Source: Cellulomonas pakistanensis
GTDB taxonomy: Bacteria > Actinomycetota > Actinomycetes > Actinomycetales > Cellulomonadaceae
Assembly (NCBI RefSeq): GCF_016862755.1
Contig: NZ_BONO01000017.1
Coordinates: 30,291-94,290, forward strand
Length of the DNA stretch: 64,000 nt
Direction of reading: 5' to 3'
Shown: positions 17,733-26,082 of the stretch, one piece after another
How positions within the stretch are numbered: position 1 is the first letter of the stretch
Layout of the letters: each line of letters starts with the position of its first letter
Notes under the pieces: model-generated
What the model saw: only the letters and a program-made list of their open reading frames with translations
What the model was told of the DNA's origin: nothing
The model's database searches: none
Program-made: the position numbers and the translations under genes

Positions 17733-18067
17733 CAGGCGATCCCCGGCCGCGGGACGCCGCCCAGCAGGCGGTCGGCGCGGCGGGCCAGCGCGGCGAGGCG
17801 GGCGGTCTCCGCCGTCAGGGCGTCGTGCCCGGTGGGGGTCAGCCGGTAGTAGCGGCGCAGCCGCCCGTCGACGACCACCTCGCCGGACCCCTCGGCGTAG
17901 CCCGCGGACACGAGCCGGTCGAGGATCCCGTACAGGGTGCCGGCCCCGAGCCGCACGGCGCCCCCGGAGAGCGCGCGCACCTCCTGGACGACGCCGTAGC
18001 CGTGCCGGGGTTCGTCCGCGAGGGCGAGCAGCACCAGGTACGCCTGCTCGGTGAGTCGCATCGCCAC
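17732..18067 (-). CDS. PadR-family transcriptional regulator
   Basis: A 111-residue winged-helix protein. LVLLALADEPRHGYGVVQEV, LGAGTLYGILDRLVSAGYAE and RRYYRLTPTGHDAL are the standard PadR signatures. Start is GTG 18067 or ATG 18061. The first gives a six-base gap from the TATATA inside the palindrome at 18071-18082, so the message may be leaderless. It probably represses its own operon with the downstream membrane protein. Confidence 0.9.
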   Translation of the reverse strand: MAMRLTEQAYLVLLALADEPRHGYGVVQEVRALSGGAVRLGAGTLYGILDRLVSAGYAEGSGEVVVDGRLRRYYRLTPTGHDALTAETARLAALARRADRLLGGVPRPGIA

Positions 18068-18070
18068 GAA

Positions 18071-18082
18071 CGATATATATCG
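18071..18082. promoter_or_regulatory. AT-rich palindrome at the PadR promoter
   Basis: CGATATATATCG is a perfect 12-bp palindrome ending three bases before the PadR GTG on the minus strand. In DNA of this GC content it stands out. It contains a TATATA correctly placed to be a -10 box, so a bound regulator would block transcription. Operator assignment is inference. Confidence 0.5.
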
Positions 18083-18141
18083 GCGGCCGACCTATCAGCG
18101 CAAGGGTGGGTGGCAGCGAGTGCGCAGGGCGTCGACTGTCC

Positions 18142-18173
18142 ACGAACCCGGACGGTTCGTCCCGGTTCGTCCC
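18142..18173. promoter_or_regulatory. ACGAACC / GGTTCGT half-site cluster
   Basis: ACGAACC (18142-18148) is followed by its exact inverse GGTTCGT at 18154-18160 and again at 18164-18170, so GGTTCGTCCC is repeated directly with a 10-base period. The cluster lies between divergent PadR and the small gene at 18314. One helical turn between half-sites suggests a protein binding site. Confidence 0.3.
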
Positions 18174-18313
18174 CGGGTTTCTGGGCACTCGACGCGACGG
18201 CGCCCGGGTGAACCGCGGATCGCACAGCGAGTTCCCACCTGGCGGTCGCCCGGCGTTCACCTGGTGCGGCCAGACTCGGCCCGGAAGCGGTCGCGCGAGA
18301 GGGGCTGGCGAGG

Positions 18314-18583
18314 ATGCAGGCGGTCAGGGACGTGGGCACGCGGTACTCGTGGGTCCAGGTGGAGCACCCGGTGTACGTCGTCGACTACCACGCGTCCGCG
18401 GGGCAGCCGGGCGAGCGCTGGCGGCTGGTCGACGTGGCGGACGTGCTCGAGGTGCTCGAGTGGGTCGCCCGGCACCAGCGGGGCCGCTCCGTCGCGGTGA
18501 GCCTGGAGGTCGAGGACGCGGGCGGGTTCTCGCTCGTGCAGCTCACGCCGGCCGAGGGGCTGCGCCAGGTCGCGGGCTGGTGA
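18314..18583 (+). CDS. Small hypothetical protein
   Basis: An 89-residue product with no membrane segment: a beta-rich start (YSWVQVEHPVYVVDYHA) and a helix (VDVADVLEVLEWVARHQ). I do not recognise the family. The ATG has GCGAGG directly upstream. Convergent with the frameshifted gene at 18596. Confidence 0.6.
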   Translation: MQAVRDVGTRYSWVQVEHPVYVVDYHASAGQPGERWRLVDVADVLEVLEWVARHQRGRSVAVSLEVEDAGGFSLVQLTPAEGLRQVAGW

Positions 18584-18595
18584 CCCGCCGGGTCG

Positions 18596-19269
18596 TCACG
18601 ACCCGAACGCCGCGAGCACCGACGGGCCGAGAGCGGCCGCGAGCAGGAACGCCCAGCCGCCCGTGAGCCCGCGCGCGGGCCGCGCCACCTCGGAGCGGCC
18701 GACCAGCGGCGTCGGCTCCAGCAGCAGGAACACACGGCGGCCGGCCAGGCGGCGGACATCAGCCAGAACCAGGCCCAGCGCGTCGCCAGGCGCGGGTAGG
18801 TGCCGCCGGTGAGCAGCACGAGCATCGCCACCAGCACGCCGAGCGCCAGCACGACGACCCAGGGCGGACTCGACTGCGGGGTCAGCCGGTCCACCCGGGT
18901 GACCCGGACGTCGCGGGGCGATCGCTCGGCCGCCGCGAGGACGCGCCGGCCCTCGTCGAGCGGGGCGCCCGGCGCGGACGGGTCGAGCTGGTAGGTCGTC
19001 CAGCCGCCGCGGCCGTCGGTGGTCCACTCCACCCGCATCGTGCCGGCCGCCTCGCCGCGCGGCCGCTCGATCGTCAGGGTCGCGACCTCGCCGGCGTCGA
19101 GGGCGGCGACGAGCTCGTCCAGCGACCGCTCCTCCGGCTGCTGCGCGGCGTGGACGCCGAGGAGCGCGAGCACGAGGACCAGGACCGCCCGCAGCACCTC
19201 GGCCGTCCTGGTGTCGCGGGGGACGAGCTGCCCCGGCGCCGGGGGCAGGGTCGGCGGTCGGGCGGTCAC
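18596..19269 (-). pseudogene. Membrane protein gene with an apparent frameshift
   Basis: The first frame starts at GTG 19269 (TAGCGT at 19277-19282, seven bases away, fits a leaderless start). It encodes a hydrophobic helix (VLRAVLVLVLALLGVHAAQ), a soluble domain and a second helix, ending at RLATRWAWFWLM. After that the frame becomes Cys/Arg-rich (VCSCCWSRRRWS). A second frame, one base away, reads naturally as VFLLLEPTPLVGRSEV then GGWAFLLAAALGPSVL and a stop at 18596. The shift lies near 18728-18790. It could be a real mutation or a sequencing error. I do not recognise the family. Confidence 0.6.
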
Positions 19270-19363
19270 GCCCTCGACGCTAGGGGCCCCGGCGGTCGCC
19301 GGGGTCGGTTCCGCGAGGGAGAACGGCGTGACGGCGGGTTCGCGCCCCGGGGTCGCCGACGGG

Positions 19364-20209
19364 TCAGACCAGCCCGACGCGCGCGAACCCCTCGACGAGG
19401 CCCTCGACCTGCGGCCCGGCCACCACGAGGTCGGCGACGGCCAGCACCCGCGGGTCGGCCCCCTCGATCGCGACGCCCAGCCCGGCGTGCTCCAGCATCT
19501 CCAGGTCGTTGAGCCCGTCGCCGAACGCGATGACGTCCTCCCGCGCGACGCCGAGGTGCGTCGTGACGGCCTCGATGCCGAGCGCCTTGTGCACGCCGAC
19601 CAGGTAGATCTCGCCGGCGGCGTCCCCCATCGCGGCGATCGAGCTGGGCAGGATGCCGAGGTCGTCCCCGAGCTCGACGGTGAGCTCCTGCCACGGGACG
19701 CGGGCGCCGAAGTAGGTGATCTTGGCGAACGAGCACGCCGTCAGGTCGTCCGGGGTCTCCAGCGCCCGCAGGATCTCCAGCGGGCTGGCGGCGCCGTCCG
19801 TGCTGCCGTCGGCGCGGCCGAAGTGCCCGCCCAGCAGCTCGTCCAGCCGCCGGTCGACCCCGGGGCGGCCGTAGAGCGCGTCCGGTGCCTCCAGCAGGTA
19901 CGCGGCGTCGTGGCGGTCGAGCGCGTCGATCGCCCGGGCCGCCAGGTCGGCGGGGAACCGCTGGTCCCGCAGCACGACGCCGTCGACCTCGACGTACCCG
20001 CCGGCGGACGCCACGATGCCGTCGAACCCCGCGGCGCGGATGTGGTCCGGCAGCATCGCCTTCGGTCGCCCGGTGCACAGCAGGACGTGGTGCCCGCGGG
20101 CCCGCGCCGCGCGGACCACCCGCTCGTGGCCCGCCGGGACGTCGCCGTGGTGGGCGTAGGTGCCGTCGACGTCGAGGAACACGTACTTCGCGGGGGACGC
20201 AGCAGTCAC
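19364..20209 (-). CDS. HAD-superfamily hydrolase, Cof type
   Basis: A 281-residue product from GTG 20209, chosen because GAGAGGAT lies just upstream; an in-frame GTG at 20227 is the alternative. Motif I is FLDVDGTYAHHG, with Asp nucleophile and acid. Motif II is LLCTGRP. Motif IV is AFGDGLNDLEML. A C2-type cap lies between, around residues 80-190. It is probably a sugar-phosphate or cofactor phosphatase in the cytoplasm. Divergent from the TetR gene with a 71-base gap. Confidence 0.88.
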   Translation of the reverse strand: MTAASPAKYVFLDVDGTYAHHGDVPAGHERVVRAARARGHHVLLCTGRPKAMLPDHIRAAGFDGIVASAGGYVEVDGVVLRDQRFPADLAARAIDALDRHDAAYLLEAPDALYGRPGVDRRLDELLGGHFGRADGSTDGAASPLEILRALETPDDLTACSFAKITYFGARVPWQELTVELGDDLGILPSSIAAMGDAAGEIYLVGVHKALGIEAVTTHLGVAREDVIAFGDGLNDLEMLEHAGLGVAIEGADPRVLAVADLVVAGPQVEGLVEGFARVGLV

Positions 20210-20254
20210 CCGGTCATCCTCTCGCACGGCGGGAGCCTATGCAGTGGAGGTTCT

Positions 20255-20278
20255 GGCCTAAAGGTTGTAGGTTTGGCC
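20255..20278. promoter_or_regulatory. TetR promoter with imperfect inverted repeat
   Basis: GGCCTAAA (20255-20262) and TTTGGCC (20272-20278) form an imperfect inverted repeat over TAGGTT (20268-20273). TAGGTT is seven bases from the GTG at 20281, a leaderless layout. A repressor on this site would cover the -10, consistent with TetR autoregulation; this is inference. Confidence 0.4.
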
Positions 20279-20280
20279 TC

Positions 20281-20868
20281 GTGAGCCGCGCCGGACTGAC
20301 CCCCGCCCGCGTCGTCGCCGACGCCGCGGCGCTCGCCGACGAGGCCGGCTTCGACGCCCTCACGCTGTCCGCCGTCGCCCGCCGGCTGGGGGTGCAGACC
20401 GCCAGCCTGTACGCGCACGTCCGGGACCGCGCCGCCCTGCTCGACGGTGTCACCGCCCTCGCGATGGGGGAGGTGGCCGCGCGGATCGCCACCGGCCTGG
20501 CCGGGCGCTCGGGCCGGGACGCCCTGCGCGGGTACGCCGACGCGTTCCGCGACTACGCCCGCGAGCACCCGGGCCGGTGGGCCGCCCTGCAGCGCCGGGC
20601 CGGGCCCGCCGCCGTGGCCGCGCCGTCCGCGGTCGACGTCGTCGCGCTCACCGACGCCCTGCTCCGCGGGTACGCGATCCCGCCCGACCAGCGGGTGCAC
20701 GTCATCCGGCTGCTCGGCAGCACCATCAACGGCTTCGTCCAGCTCGAGCGCATCGGCAGCTTCGACCACAGCGCGCCCGCACCGGCGGACTCGTGGGACC
20801 GCGCCGTCGACGCGCTCGACGCCCTGCTGCGGGCCTGGCCCGCTCCCGACCCCGAGGACCCCGCATGA
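20281..20868 (+). CDS. TetR/AcrR-family regulator
   Basis: A 195-residue product. The N-terminal helix-turn-helix reads DALTLSAVARRLGVQTASLYAHVRDRAALLDG, and the C-terminal half has the TetR_C-type dimer/ligand helices (LLRGYAIPPDQRVHVIRLLGSTINGFVQLE). GTG start with no ribosome binding site. The stop overlaps the next gene's ATG by four bases, so it is coupled to the SGNH hydrolase and probably controls it. Confidence 0.88.
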   Translation: MSRAGLTPARVVADAAALADEAGFDALTLSAVARRLGVQTASLYAHVRDRAALLDGVTALAMGEVAARIATGLAGRSGRDALRGYADAFRDYAREHPGRWAALQRRAGPAAVAAPSAVDVVALTDALLRGYAIPPDQRVHVIRLLGSTINGFVQLERIGSFDHSAPAPADSWDRAVDALDALLRAWPAPDPEDPA

Positions 20869-22028
20869 TCGACGTCCCGACCCCCGACCTGGCCGCCCTC
20901 GTCCGCGGCCCCGCCGAGCTCGAGCGCACCCCGCGCGGGCTCCGGCCGCACCGCCTGCCCGCGTGGGTGCGCCACCAGCTCCCCGACGGTCAGCTGCTCG
21001 CCGTGGAGGCGCAGCCGTCCGGCGTCCGCGTGGCGTTCGCGACCACCGCCACCGCCGTCGACCTCGTCCTGCACCCGACGCGCCTCGCCTACCGCCAGGT
21101 CGACCGTCCCCGTGGCGCCGTCGACCTGGTCGTGGACGGCGCCGTGCTCGCGAGCGGCGCCCTGGCCGGCGGCGACGCGTACGTCACCGACCTGGCCACG
21201 GGTGCGACCGCGCTCGAGCCCGGCGAGCCGCACACGGCGACGTTCGCGGGCCTGCCGGCGGGGGAGAAGGTGGTCGAGCTCTGGCTCCCGCACCAGGAGT
21301 CGATCGAGCTCGTCGCCCTGCGCGCCGACGCCCCGGTACGACCCGTCGCCGACGACCGACCGGTGTGGGTGCACCACGGCTCCTCGATCAGCCACGGCTC
21401 CAACGCCGCGACGCCGACGGGGACCTGGCCCGCGGTCGCCGCCCGGCTCGGCGGCGTCGACCTGCGGAACCTCGGCCTCGGCGGCAGCGCGCTGGTCGAC
21501 CCGGCGACGGCGCGCGTCATCCGGGACGCCCCGGCCGACCTCATCAGCGTCAAGCTCGGCATCAACGTGGTGAACCTCGACGGCATGCGCCTGCGGACGT
21601 TCCTCGCGGCGGTGCACGGGTTCCTCGACACCATCCGCGACGGGCACCCGGACACGCCGCTGGTGCTGATGACGCCGATCTTCTGCGGGATCCACGAGGA
21701 CGCGCCCGGCCCCGGCGCGTTCGACCCGGCGGCGCTCGCGGACGGCGTCGTCCGGTTCACCGCGAACGCGGGCGGCGACCTGTCGACCGGGCGGCTGACC
21801 CTGCGCGTCGTCCGGGACGCGCTGGCGACCGTCGCCGAGCGCCGCGCCGACGACCCGCACCTGCACCTGCTCGACGGCCTGTCGCTGTACGGGCCCGGCG
21901 ACGCCGACGCGCACCCGCTGCCCGACGCGCTGCACCCGGACGCGGCGACGCACCGGCTGATCGGCGAGCGGTTCGCGGCGGCGGCGTTCGGGGCGGGTGG
22001 GGCGTTCGCGAGCGCCGGGGCGCGCTGA
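20865..22028 (+). CDS. SGNH/GDSL-type esterase with N-terminal beta domain
   Basis: A 387-residue cytoplasmic protein. Residues 1-155 are a beta-sandwich-like domain. Residues 160-387 are the SGNH hydrolase: HHGSSISHGSNA (block I, nucleophile Ser), NLGLGGSA (block II Gly), KLGINVVN (block III Asn) and PDALHPDA (block V Asp/His). The two-domain layout resembles SsfX3-like or carbohydrate esterases that deacylate sugars or secondary metabolites. Substrate unknown. ATG overlaps the TetR stop. Confidence 0.85.
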   Translation: MIDVPTPDLAALVRGPAELERTPRGLRPHRLPAWVRHQLPDGQLLAVEAQPSGVRVAFATTATAVDLVLHPTRLAYRQVDRPRGAVDLVVDGAVLASGALAGGDAYVTDLATGATALEPGEPHTATFAGLPAGEKVVELWLPHQESIELVALRADAPVRPVADDRPVWVHHGSSISHGSNAATPTGTWPAVAARLGGVDLRNLGLGGSALVDPATARVIRDAPADLISVKLGINVVNLDGMRLRTFLAAVHGFLDTIRDGHPDTPLVLMTPIFCGIHEDAPGPGAFDPAALADGVVRFTANAGGDLSTGRLTLRVVRDALATVAERRADDPHLHLLDGLSLYGPGDADAHPLPDALHPDAATHRLIGERFAAAAFGAGGAFASAGAR

Positions 22029-22059
22029 GCGGTCGGCTGCCCGCGTCCGGTGCGATCGG

Positions 22060-23111
22060 CTACGGCAGCGGGACGCGGAGCACCCGGTCGTCGCCGTCAC
22101 CCGGCGTGCCGCGGCCGTCGGTGTTGTTCGTGAGCACCCGGAGCGACCCGTCCGGCGCGACGACCACGTCCCGCAGCCGGCCGTACGTCCCCGCGTACAG
22201 GTCGAGCGCCGTGCCCGGGTCGGCGGTCGGGACGGCCCGCAGGACCTCGCCCCGAGGTTCGCGACGTAGAGGGTGCCGTCGACGTGGGCGAGGCCGCTCG
22301 GGCTGGCGACGTCCGGGTCCCACTGCTGGACGGGGTCGGCGTAGCCCTCGCGCCCCGCGGCGCCCTCGACGACCGGCCAGCCGTAGTTCCCGCCCGGGGT
22401 GACGACGTTGAGCTCGTCCCAGGTGTCCTGGCCGAACTCCGTGGCGTACATCGTGCCGTCGTCGGACCAGGCCAGGCCCTGGACGTTCCGGTGCCCCAGG
22501 CTCCACACCGGCGAGCCGGGGAAGGGGTTGTCGTCCGGGACCCCGCCGTCGGGCGTCACCCGGAGGATCTTGCCCGCGAGCGAGCCGGCGTCCCCGGTCG
22601 CGACGTACAGCATCCCGTCCGGGCCGAACGCGATGCGCCCCCCGTCGTGGTTGCTCGCCGCCGGGATGCCGTCCAGCACCGGCTCGCGCGGGCCGAGGTC
22701 CAGGCCGCCGGGCTCGCCGGTGAGCGGGAAGCGGTCGACCCGGTTGCCGTCCGCGGTCGTCGCGTAGGCGTACAGGTGCCGCCCGTCGACCGCGAGGCCC
22801 AGCAGGCCGCCCTCGCCCTGCGGCGCGACATCGGGCACGGTGCCGACGACGCGGGTGCCGCCGTCGGGCAGCAGCTCGAGCACCTCGGCGCGCTCCCGTG
22901 TGCTGACCAGCGCGGTCTCGCCGAGGAACGCCAGGGACCACGGGACGTCCAGCCCGGTCGCGACGTCCTCCGGCGCGGCGGCGGCGGTGGCGACGGCGCC
23001 CGGGGACGCGGTCGCGGGGACCGGGCCCGGGGCGGTGGTGCAGGCGGCGAGCAGGAGCCCGAGGCCGGCGGTCGCGAGCAGGCGGGCGGCCGCGTGGGTC
23101 GGCGGGGTCAT
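22060..23111 (-). pseudogene. PQQ-type glucose/sorbosone dehydrogenase lipoprotein with apparent frameshift
   Basis: ATG 23111 follows GAGGAGG. The product starts with a lipobox (GLGLLLAACTT) and a beta-propeller with DVPWSLAFLGETALVSTRE, GEGGLLGLAV, HDGGRIAFGPDGMLYVATGD and LGHRNVQGLAW. These are typical of soluble aldose sugar dehydrogenases. After YVANLG the frame turns into Arg/Thr-rich sequence. One base away the frame reads RGEVLRAVPTADPG, GRLRDVVVAPDGSLRVLTNN, then VLRVPLP and a stop at 22060. A one-base loss near 22249-22256 explains this. The rest looks intact, so sequencing error or recent inactivation are both possible. Confidence 0.7.
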
Positions 23112-23290
23112 GCGGCCTCCTCGACGGCGCGCGCGGACGGGCGCCGGGTGGGCGCCGGGTGGCGCGTGCGTCCATCGTCGTCGGGTCGGTCGCGGTCGGC
23201 AGCCCGGGACCTCGGGCCCGCCGGCGGCGCCGGAGCCCGTGCGAGCCTGGACGGCGACGTCTTGAGGGCCCGGACCCGAGGGAGCCACCC

Positions 23291-24196
23291 ATGACCACCA
23301 TCCCGGCGGGGTGCGCCCGCCCGCGCCCCGCCTGCACCCGCCTCGCCCGCACGTTGCGCCTGCTGCCCGGGCTCCTCGCCGCCTGCCTCGTGGCCGCGCC
23401 CCTCGCGGCCTGCGGCCCGGACCCCGCGCCGCCCGTGGGGACCGCCACCGCGACGACGACCCCGACGACGACTCCGACGACCGACGCCGGCGACGGCGTC
23501 CGGTACGGCGGCGGCGCCGAGGGCGTGCTGCCCCCGGCGCTCGCGGACGTCGTGGCGCCCGCGGCCGCCGACGACCGCGGCGGGATCCCGGTGAGCAGCG
23601 CCGGGGTCGGCGTCGCGGGGGAGGGCGACGTGGTCGTCGACGTGTACGCCGACCCGGCCTGCCCGTGGTGCGCGCGGTTCGACGCGCAGCACGCCGAGGC
23701 GCTCCTGGTGCTGGTCGCCGACGGCGGCGTGACGCTGGTGCACCGGCCGCTCGCGTTCCTGGACGACCGGTTCGGGGGGACGTACTCGACGCGCGCCGTG
23801 CACGCGCTGGCGGTGGTCGCCGACGGGTCGCCGGAGCACTACGTCGACGTGCTGCACGCGCTGATGGCGCACCAGCCCGACCCGGACGACACCGAGGCGC
23901 TCACGGACCTCGAGATCGCCGACCTGGCGCGCGCCGCGGGCGTGCCGGAGGCGGTGGTCGAGCGGTTCACGGCGGTCGCCGAGACCCCGTTCGAGGTGGC
24001 CACGGCGGACGGCGGCACCGAGCGGCGCACGGCGACGTCGCGCGTCCTCGCGCCCTGGGTCGCCGCAGCCACGCACCGGGCGGCGCTCGACCTCGGCGCG
24101 GTGCGGGTGCCGACGATCCTGGTGGACGGCGTGCCGGTCGAGGACTGGGACGAGACCGGCCGCCTGGCGGACGCGATCGCGGCGGCGCGCGCGTGA
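23291..24196 (+). CDS. Lipoprotein thioredoxin-fold (DsbA/Thioredoxin_4) protein
   Basis: A 301-residue product with a long basic start and the lipobox LVAAPLAAC, then a Thr-rich linker. The redox domain has VVVDVYADPACPWCARFD (CPWC active site), a helical insert and the cis-Pro segment VRVPTILVDGVPV. It probably works outside the membrane as a disulfide oxidoreductase or isomerase. GGGAG precedes the ATG. Divergent from the frameshifted dehydrogenase gene, with a 179-base gap. Confidence 0.85.
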   Translation: MTTIPAGCARPRPACTRLARTLRLLPGLLAACLVAAPLAACGPDPAPPVGTATATTTPTTTPTTDAGDGVRYGGGAEGVLPPALADVVAPAAADDRGGIPVSSAGVGVAGEGDVVVDVYADPACPWCARFDAQHAEALLVLVADGGVTLVHRPLAFLDDRFGGTYSTRAVHALAVVADGSPEHYVDVLHALMAHQPDPDDTEALTDLEIADLARAAGVPEAVVERFTAVAETPFEVATADGGTERRTATSRVLAPWVAAATHRAALDLGAVRVPTILVDGVPVEDWDETGRLADAIAAARA

Positions 24197-24215
24197 GCCG
24201 CCCGGGCGCGCCGGC

Positions 24216-24446
24216 TCAGTCCAGCAGGCCCACCACGTAGCCGACGAAGAGCAGCAGGCCGAGCGCCACCACGACCCCGACCAGCGCGTACACCAACCAG
24301 TTCGCCTTGCGGCTCGGCAGGTCCGGCTCCTGGAACGCCGCGCCGGACGTGCTGGACTCGCCGGGCGGGGTGTCGCCGGGCGCCACGCCGCCGCCGGGCT
24401 CGAGGCCGGGCGTGTTCGACGGGTCCGGGTCGGGGCTGGTCGTCAT
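24216..24446 (-). CDS. DUF6480 small membrane protein
   Basis: A 76-residue product with the family's N-terminal proline-rich head (PDPDPSNTPGLEPGGGV, PGDTPPGESSTSG) and one C-terminal helix (LVYALVGVVVALGLLLFVGY). Function unknown. TAGCGT on the minus strand at 24458-24453 ends six bases before the ATG, which points to a leaderless message. Confidence 0.85.
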   Translation of the reverse strand: MTTSPDPDPSNTPGLEPGGGVAPGDTPPGESSTSGAAFQEPDLPSRKANWLVYALVGVVVALGLLLFVGYVVGLLD

Positions 24447-24452
24447 GCGGCC

Positions 24453-24531
24453 ACGCTAGGCACGCCGCCCGCCCGCGGCGACCCGAGCGGGGCGACGGGC
24501 GCTCGCCCGCCGCGAGGCCCGGGCCTAGCGT
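24453..24531. promoter_or_regulatory. Divergent promoters of DUF6480 and small helical protein
   Basis: TAGCGT occurs on the minus strand at 24458-24453 and on the plus strand at 24526-24531. The first is placed for leaderless initiation of the DUF6480 gene; the second is 37 bases before the ATG at 24569, leaving room for a ribosome binding site. No good -35 box is visible for either. Confidence 0.45.
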
Positions 24532-24568
24532 GGGCCCCACGCGACCGTCGCGTGACGAGGGGGTCATC

Positions 24569-24799
24569 ATGTCGGACAGCGAGACCGGGGGCGTCACGGG
24601 CACCCCGGACAAGGACTACAACCTGATCTGGTTCGCCGAGGCGTGCCTGAGCAACGTCCTGCGCCTGGAGCAGTACGCGCGGGACGCGGACCGCGCGGGG
24701 GACGGCGAGCTCGCCGACTTCTTCCGGCGCGCGCAGCACGAGAGCCAGAAGGGGGCCGAGCAGTCCAAGGCGATGCTCGCCAGCCGGCTGGGCGGCTGA
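24569..24799 (+). CDS. Small helical hypothetical protein
   Basis: A 76-residue product, predicted as a helical hairpin: DKDYNLIWFAEACLSNVLRL and ELADFFRRAQHESQKGAEQS. It resembles small actinobacterial proteins with a YNLI...YARDA...GD.ELA.FFR pattern, similar to one half of a ferritin-like bundle. Function unknown. GACGAGGGGG precedes the ATG. Confidence 0.7.
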   Translation: MSDSETGGVTGTPDKDYNLIWFAEACLSNVLRLEQYARDADRAGDGELADFFRRAQHESQKGAEQSKAMLASRLGG

Positions 24800-24803
24800 G
24801 CGG

Positions 24804-25259
24804 TCAGGCGCCGCCGGTGCGGAGCGCCTCCGCGATCTCCTGCACGAGCCGGTCCATCCGGACCAGCGCCTCGCGGTCCCACGGGTCGACGGCCTCGGAG
24901 TAGAGGTTCAGGGCCACGGTGGTGTCGGCGTCGACCTGGCCCGGCAGCGCCGCGGTCGAGCGGAATCCGGCCTCCGCGGCGGCGGTGCGCCACCGGGGCC
25001 ACCGCTCCTCTGCGAGGACGTCGAGGACGAGCTCGCCGCGCAGCTGCTGGATCGCCACGACGCAGGGACCCTCGCCGGAGGTGACCTCGACCTGGTCGCA
25101 GCGCGCGGCGCGGTCGCCGCTGCTCGCCACCTGCTCGAGCAGGTGGTGCCGACGCACGATGATGCTGCACTCGGTCGGGACGCCCACCCGGGCCGCCGCC
25201 TCCCGCGCGTAGGCGTCGAGCGACGAGAAGGACGGGTCCACATCGGTCGACGCGGTCAT
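24804..25259 (-). CDS. GAF-domain sensor protein
   Basis: A 151-residue product. ATG 25259 is chosen because GGAGGAG lies upstream. Most of it is a single GAF-like domain: VPTECSIIVRRHHLLEQVASS, QVEVTSGEGPCVVAIQQLRG and the closing ALNLYSEAVDPWDREAL. The same domain usually precedes an RNA-binding ANTAR domain in actinobacteria, but here the protein stops after the GAF domain. Likely a small-molecule or redox sensor; partner unknown. Confidence 0.8.
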   Translation of the reverse strand: MTASTDVDPSFSSLDAYAREAAARVGVPTECSIIVRRHHLLEQVASSGDRAARCDQVEVTSGEGPCVVAIQQLRGELVLDVLAEERWPRWRTAAAEAGFRSTAALPGQVDADTTVALNLYSEAVDPWDREALVRMDRLVQEIAEALRTGGA

Positions 25260-25329
25260 GCGGAGCTCCTCCGGTGCTGGGGGGAGACGCACTGTCTCAC
25301 ACCCGGGTGCACCGTCCTGAATCGGCAGG

Positions 25330-26079
25330 TCACGCCCGCTCGATCGCGAACGCGGTCAGGAACCCGAGCGCCGTGATCAGCCCGGTCAGCAGGTGGGCGC
25401 GCTCGAACGCCTCGGGGATCATCGTGTCGGCGAGCATCGCCAGGATGGCGCCGGCCGCGACGGCGGTGATCACCGCGAGGGTCCCGGCGGACGCGTCCTG
25501 CAGCAGCAGCGAGCCGAGCAGCGCGGCGAGTCCGCTCGCGACGGCGATCCCGCCCCAGACGCCGAACACGTAGCCCGGCCCGCGCCCGGCCCGCTTCATC
25601 CCCGCGGCGCTCGACAGCCCCTCGGGCACGTTCGAGATGACCACCGCGGCCAGCACGCCGACGCCGACGCCCTGCCCGCCGAGCACCGACAGCCCGAGGA
25701 CCACCGACTCCGGGATGCCGTCGAGCAGCGCCCCGATCGCGATCGCCGCCCCGCTGCCGGCGGCGTCGCCCTCGGACGGCTGCTGGTCGCCGGACCGCTT
25801 CCGGTGCCGGGCGCCGCGCCGGGCGAGCGCTGCGTTCGCCGCGACGTACGCCAGGGCGCCGGCGAGGAACCCGACCACGGTGGGCACGAGCCCGCCGGTG
25901 CGCTCGGCCTCGTCGACCAGCTCGAACGCGAGCGCCGAGATGAGCACGCCCGCGCCGAACGCCATGATGCTCGCGACGACTTGCCGCGGGACGCGGACGA
26001 ACCAGGCGACCAGCGCGCCGAGCACCAGCGCCGCGCCGCCGACCAGGCCCCAGGACCCGGCCTCGAGCCAGAGCGGCAC
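25330..26079 (-). CDS. ZIP-family metal transporter
   Basis: A 249-residue membrane protein with about seven or eight helices and a cytoplasmic loop (GARHRKRSGDQQ). The metal-site helices are present: GALLDGIPESVVLGLS and VVISNVPEGLSSAAGM. The His residues common in ZIP family helix IV are replaced by Asp/Asn, as in several bacterial members. Probably imports Zn or another divalent cation. GTG start four bases after the LacI stop, so the two are likely co-transcribed. Confidence 0.85.
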   Translation of the reverse strand: MPLWLEAGSWGLVGGAALVLGALVAWFVRVPRQVVASIMAFGAGVLISALAFELVDEAERTGGLVPTVVGFLAGALAYVAANAALARRGARHRKRSGDQQPSEGDAAGSGAAIAIGALLDGIPESVVLGLSVLGGQGVGVGVLAAVVISNVPEGLSSAAGMKRAGRGPGYVFGVWGGIAVASGLAALLGSLLLQDASAGTLAVITAVAAGAILAMLADTMIPEAFERAHLLTGLITALGFLTAFAIERA

Positions 26080-26082
26080 CGG

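Noticed and set aside
20553..23288. A very long minus-strand frame that would fuse the PQQ dehydrogenase to an extra 500 residues
   Set aside because: Beyond the frameshift the translation is low-complexity and antisense to the SGNH and TetR genes. The natural end is in the adjacent frame at 22060.
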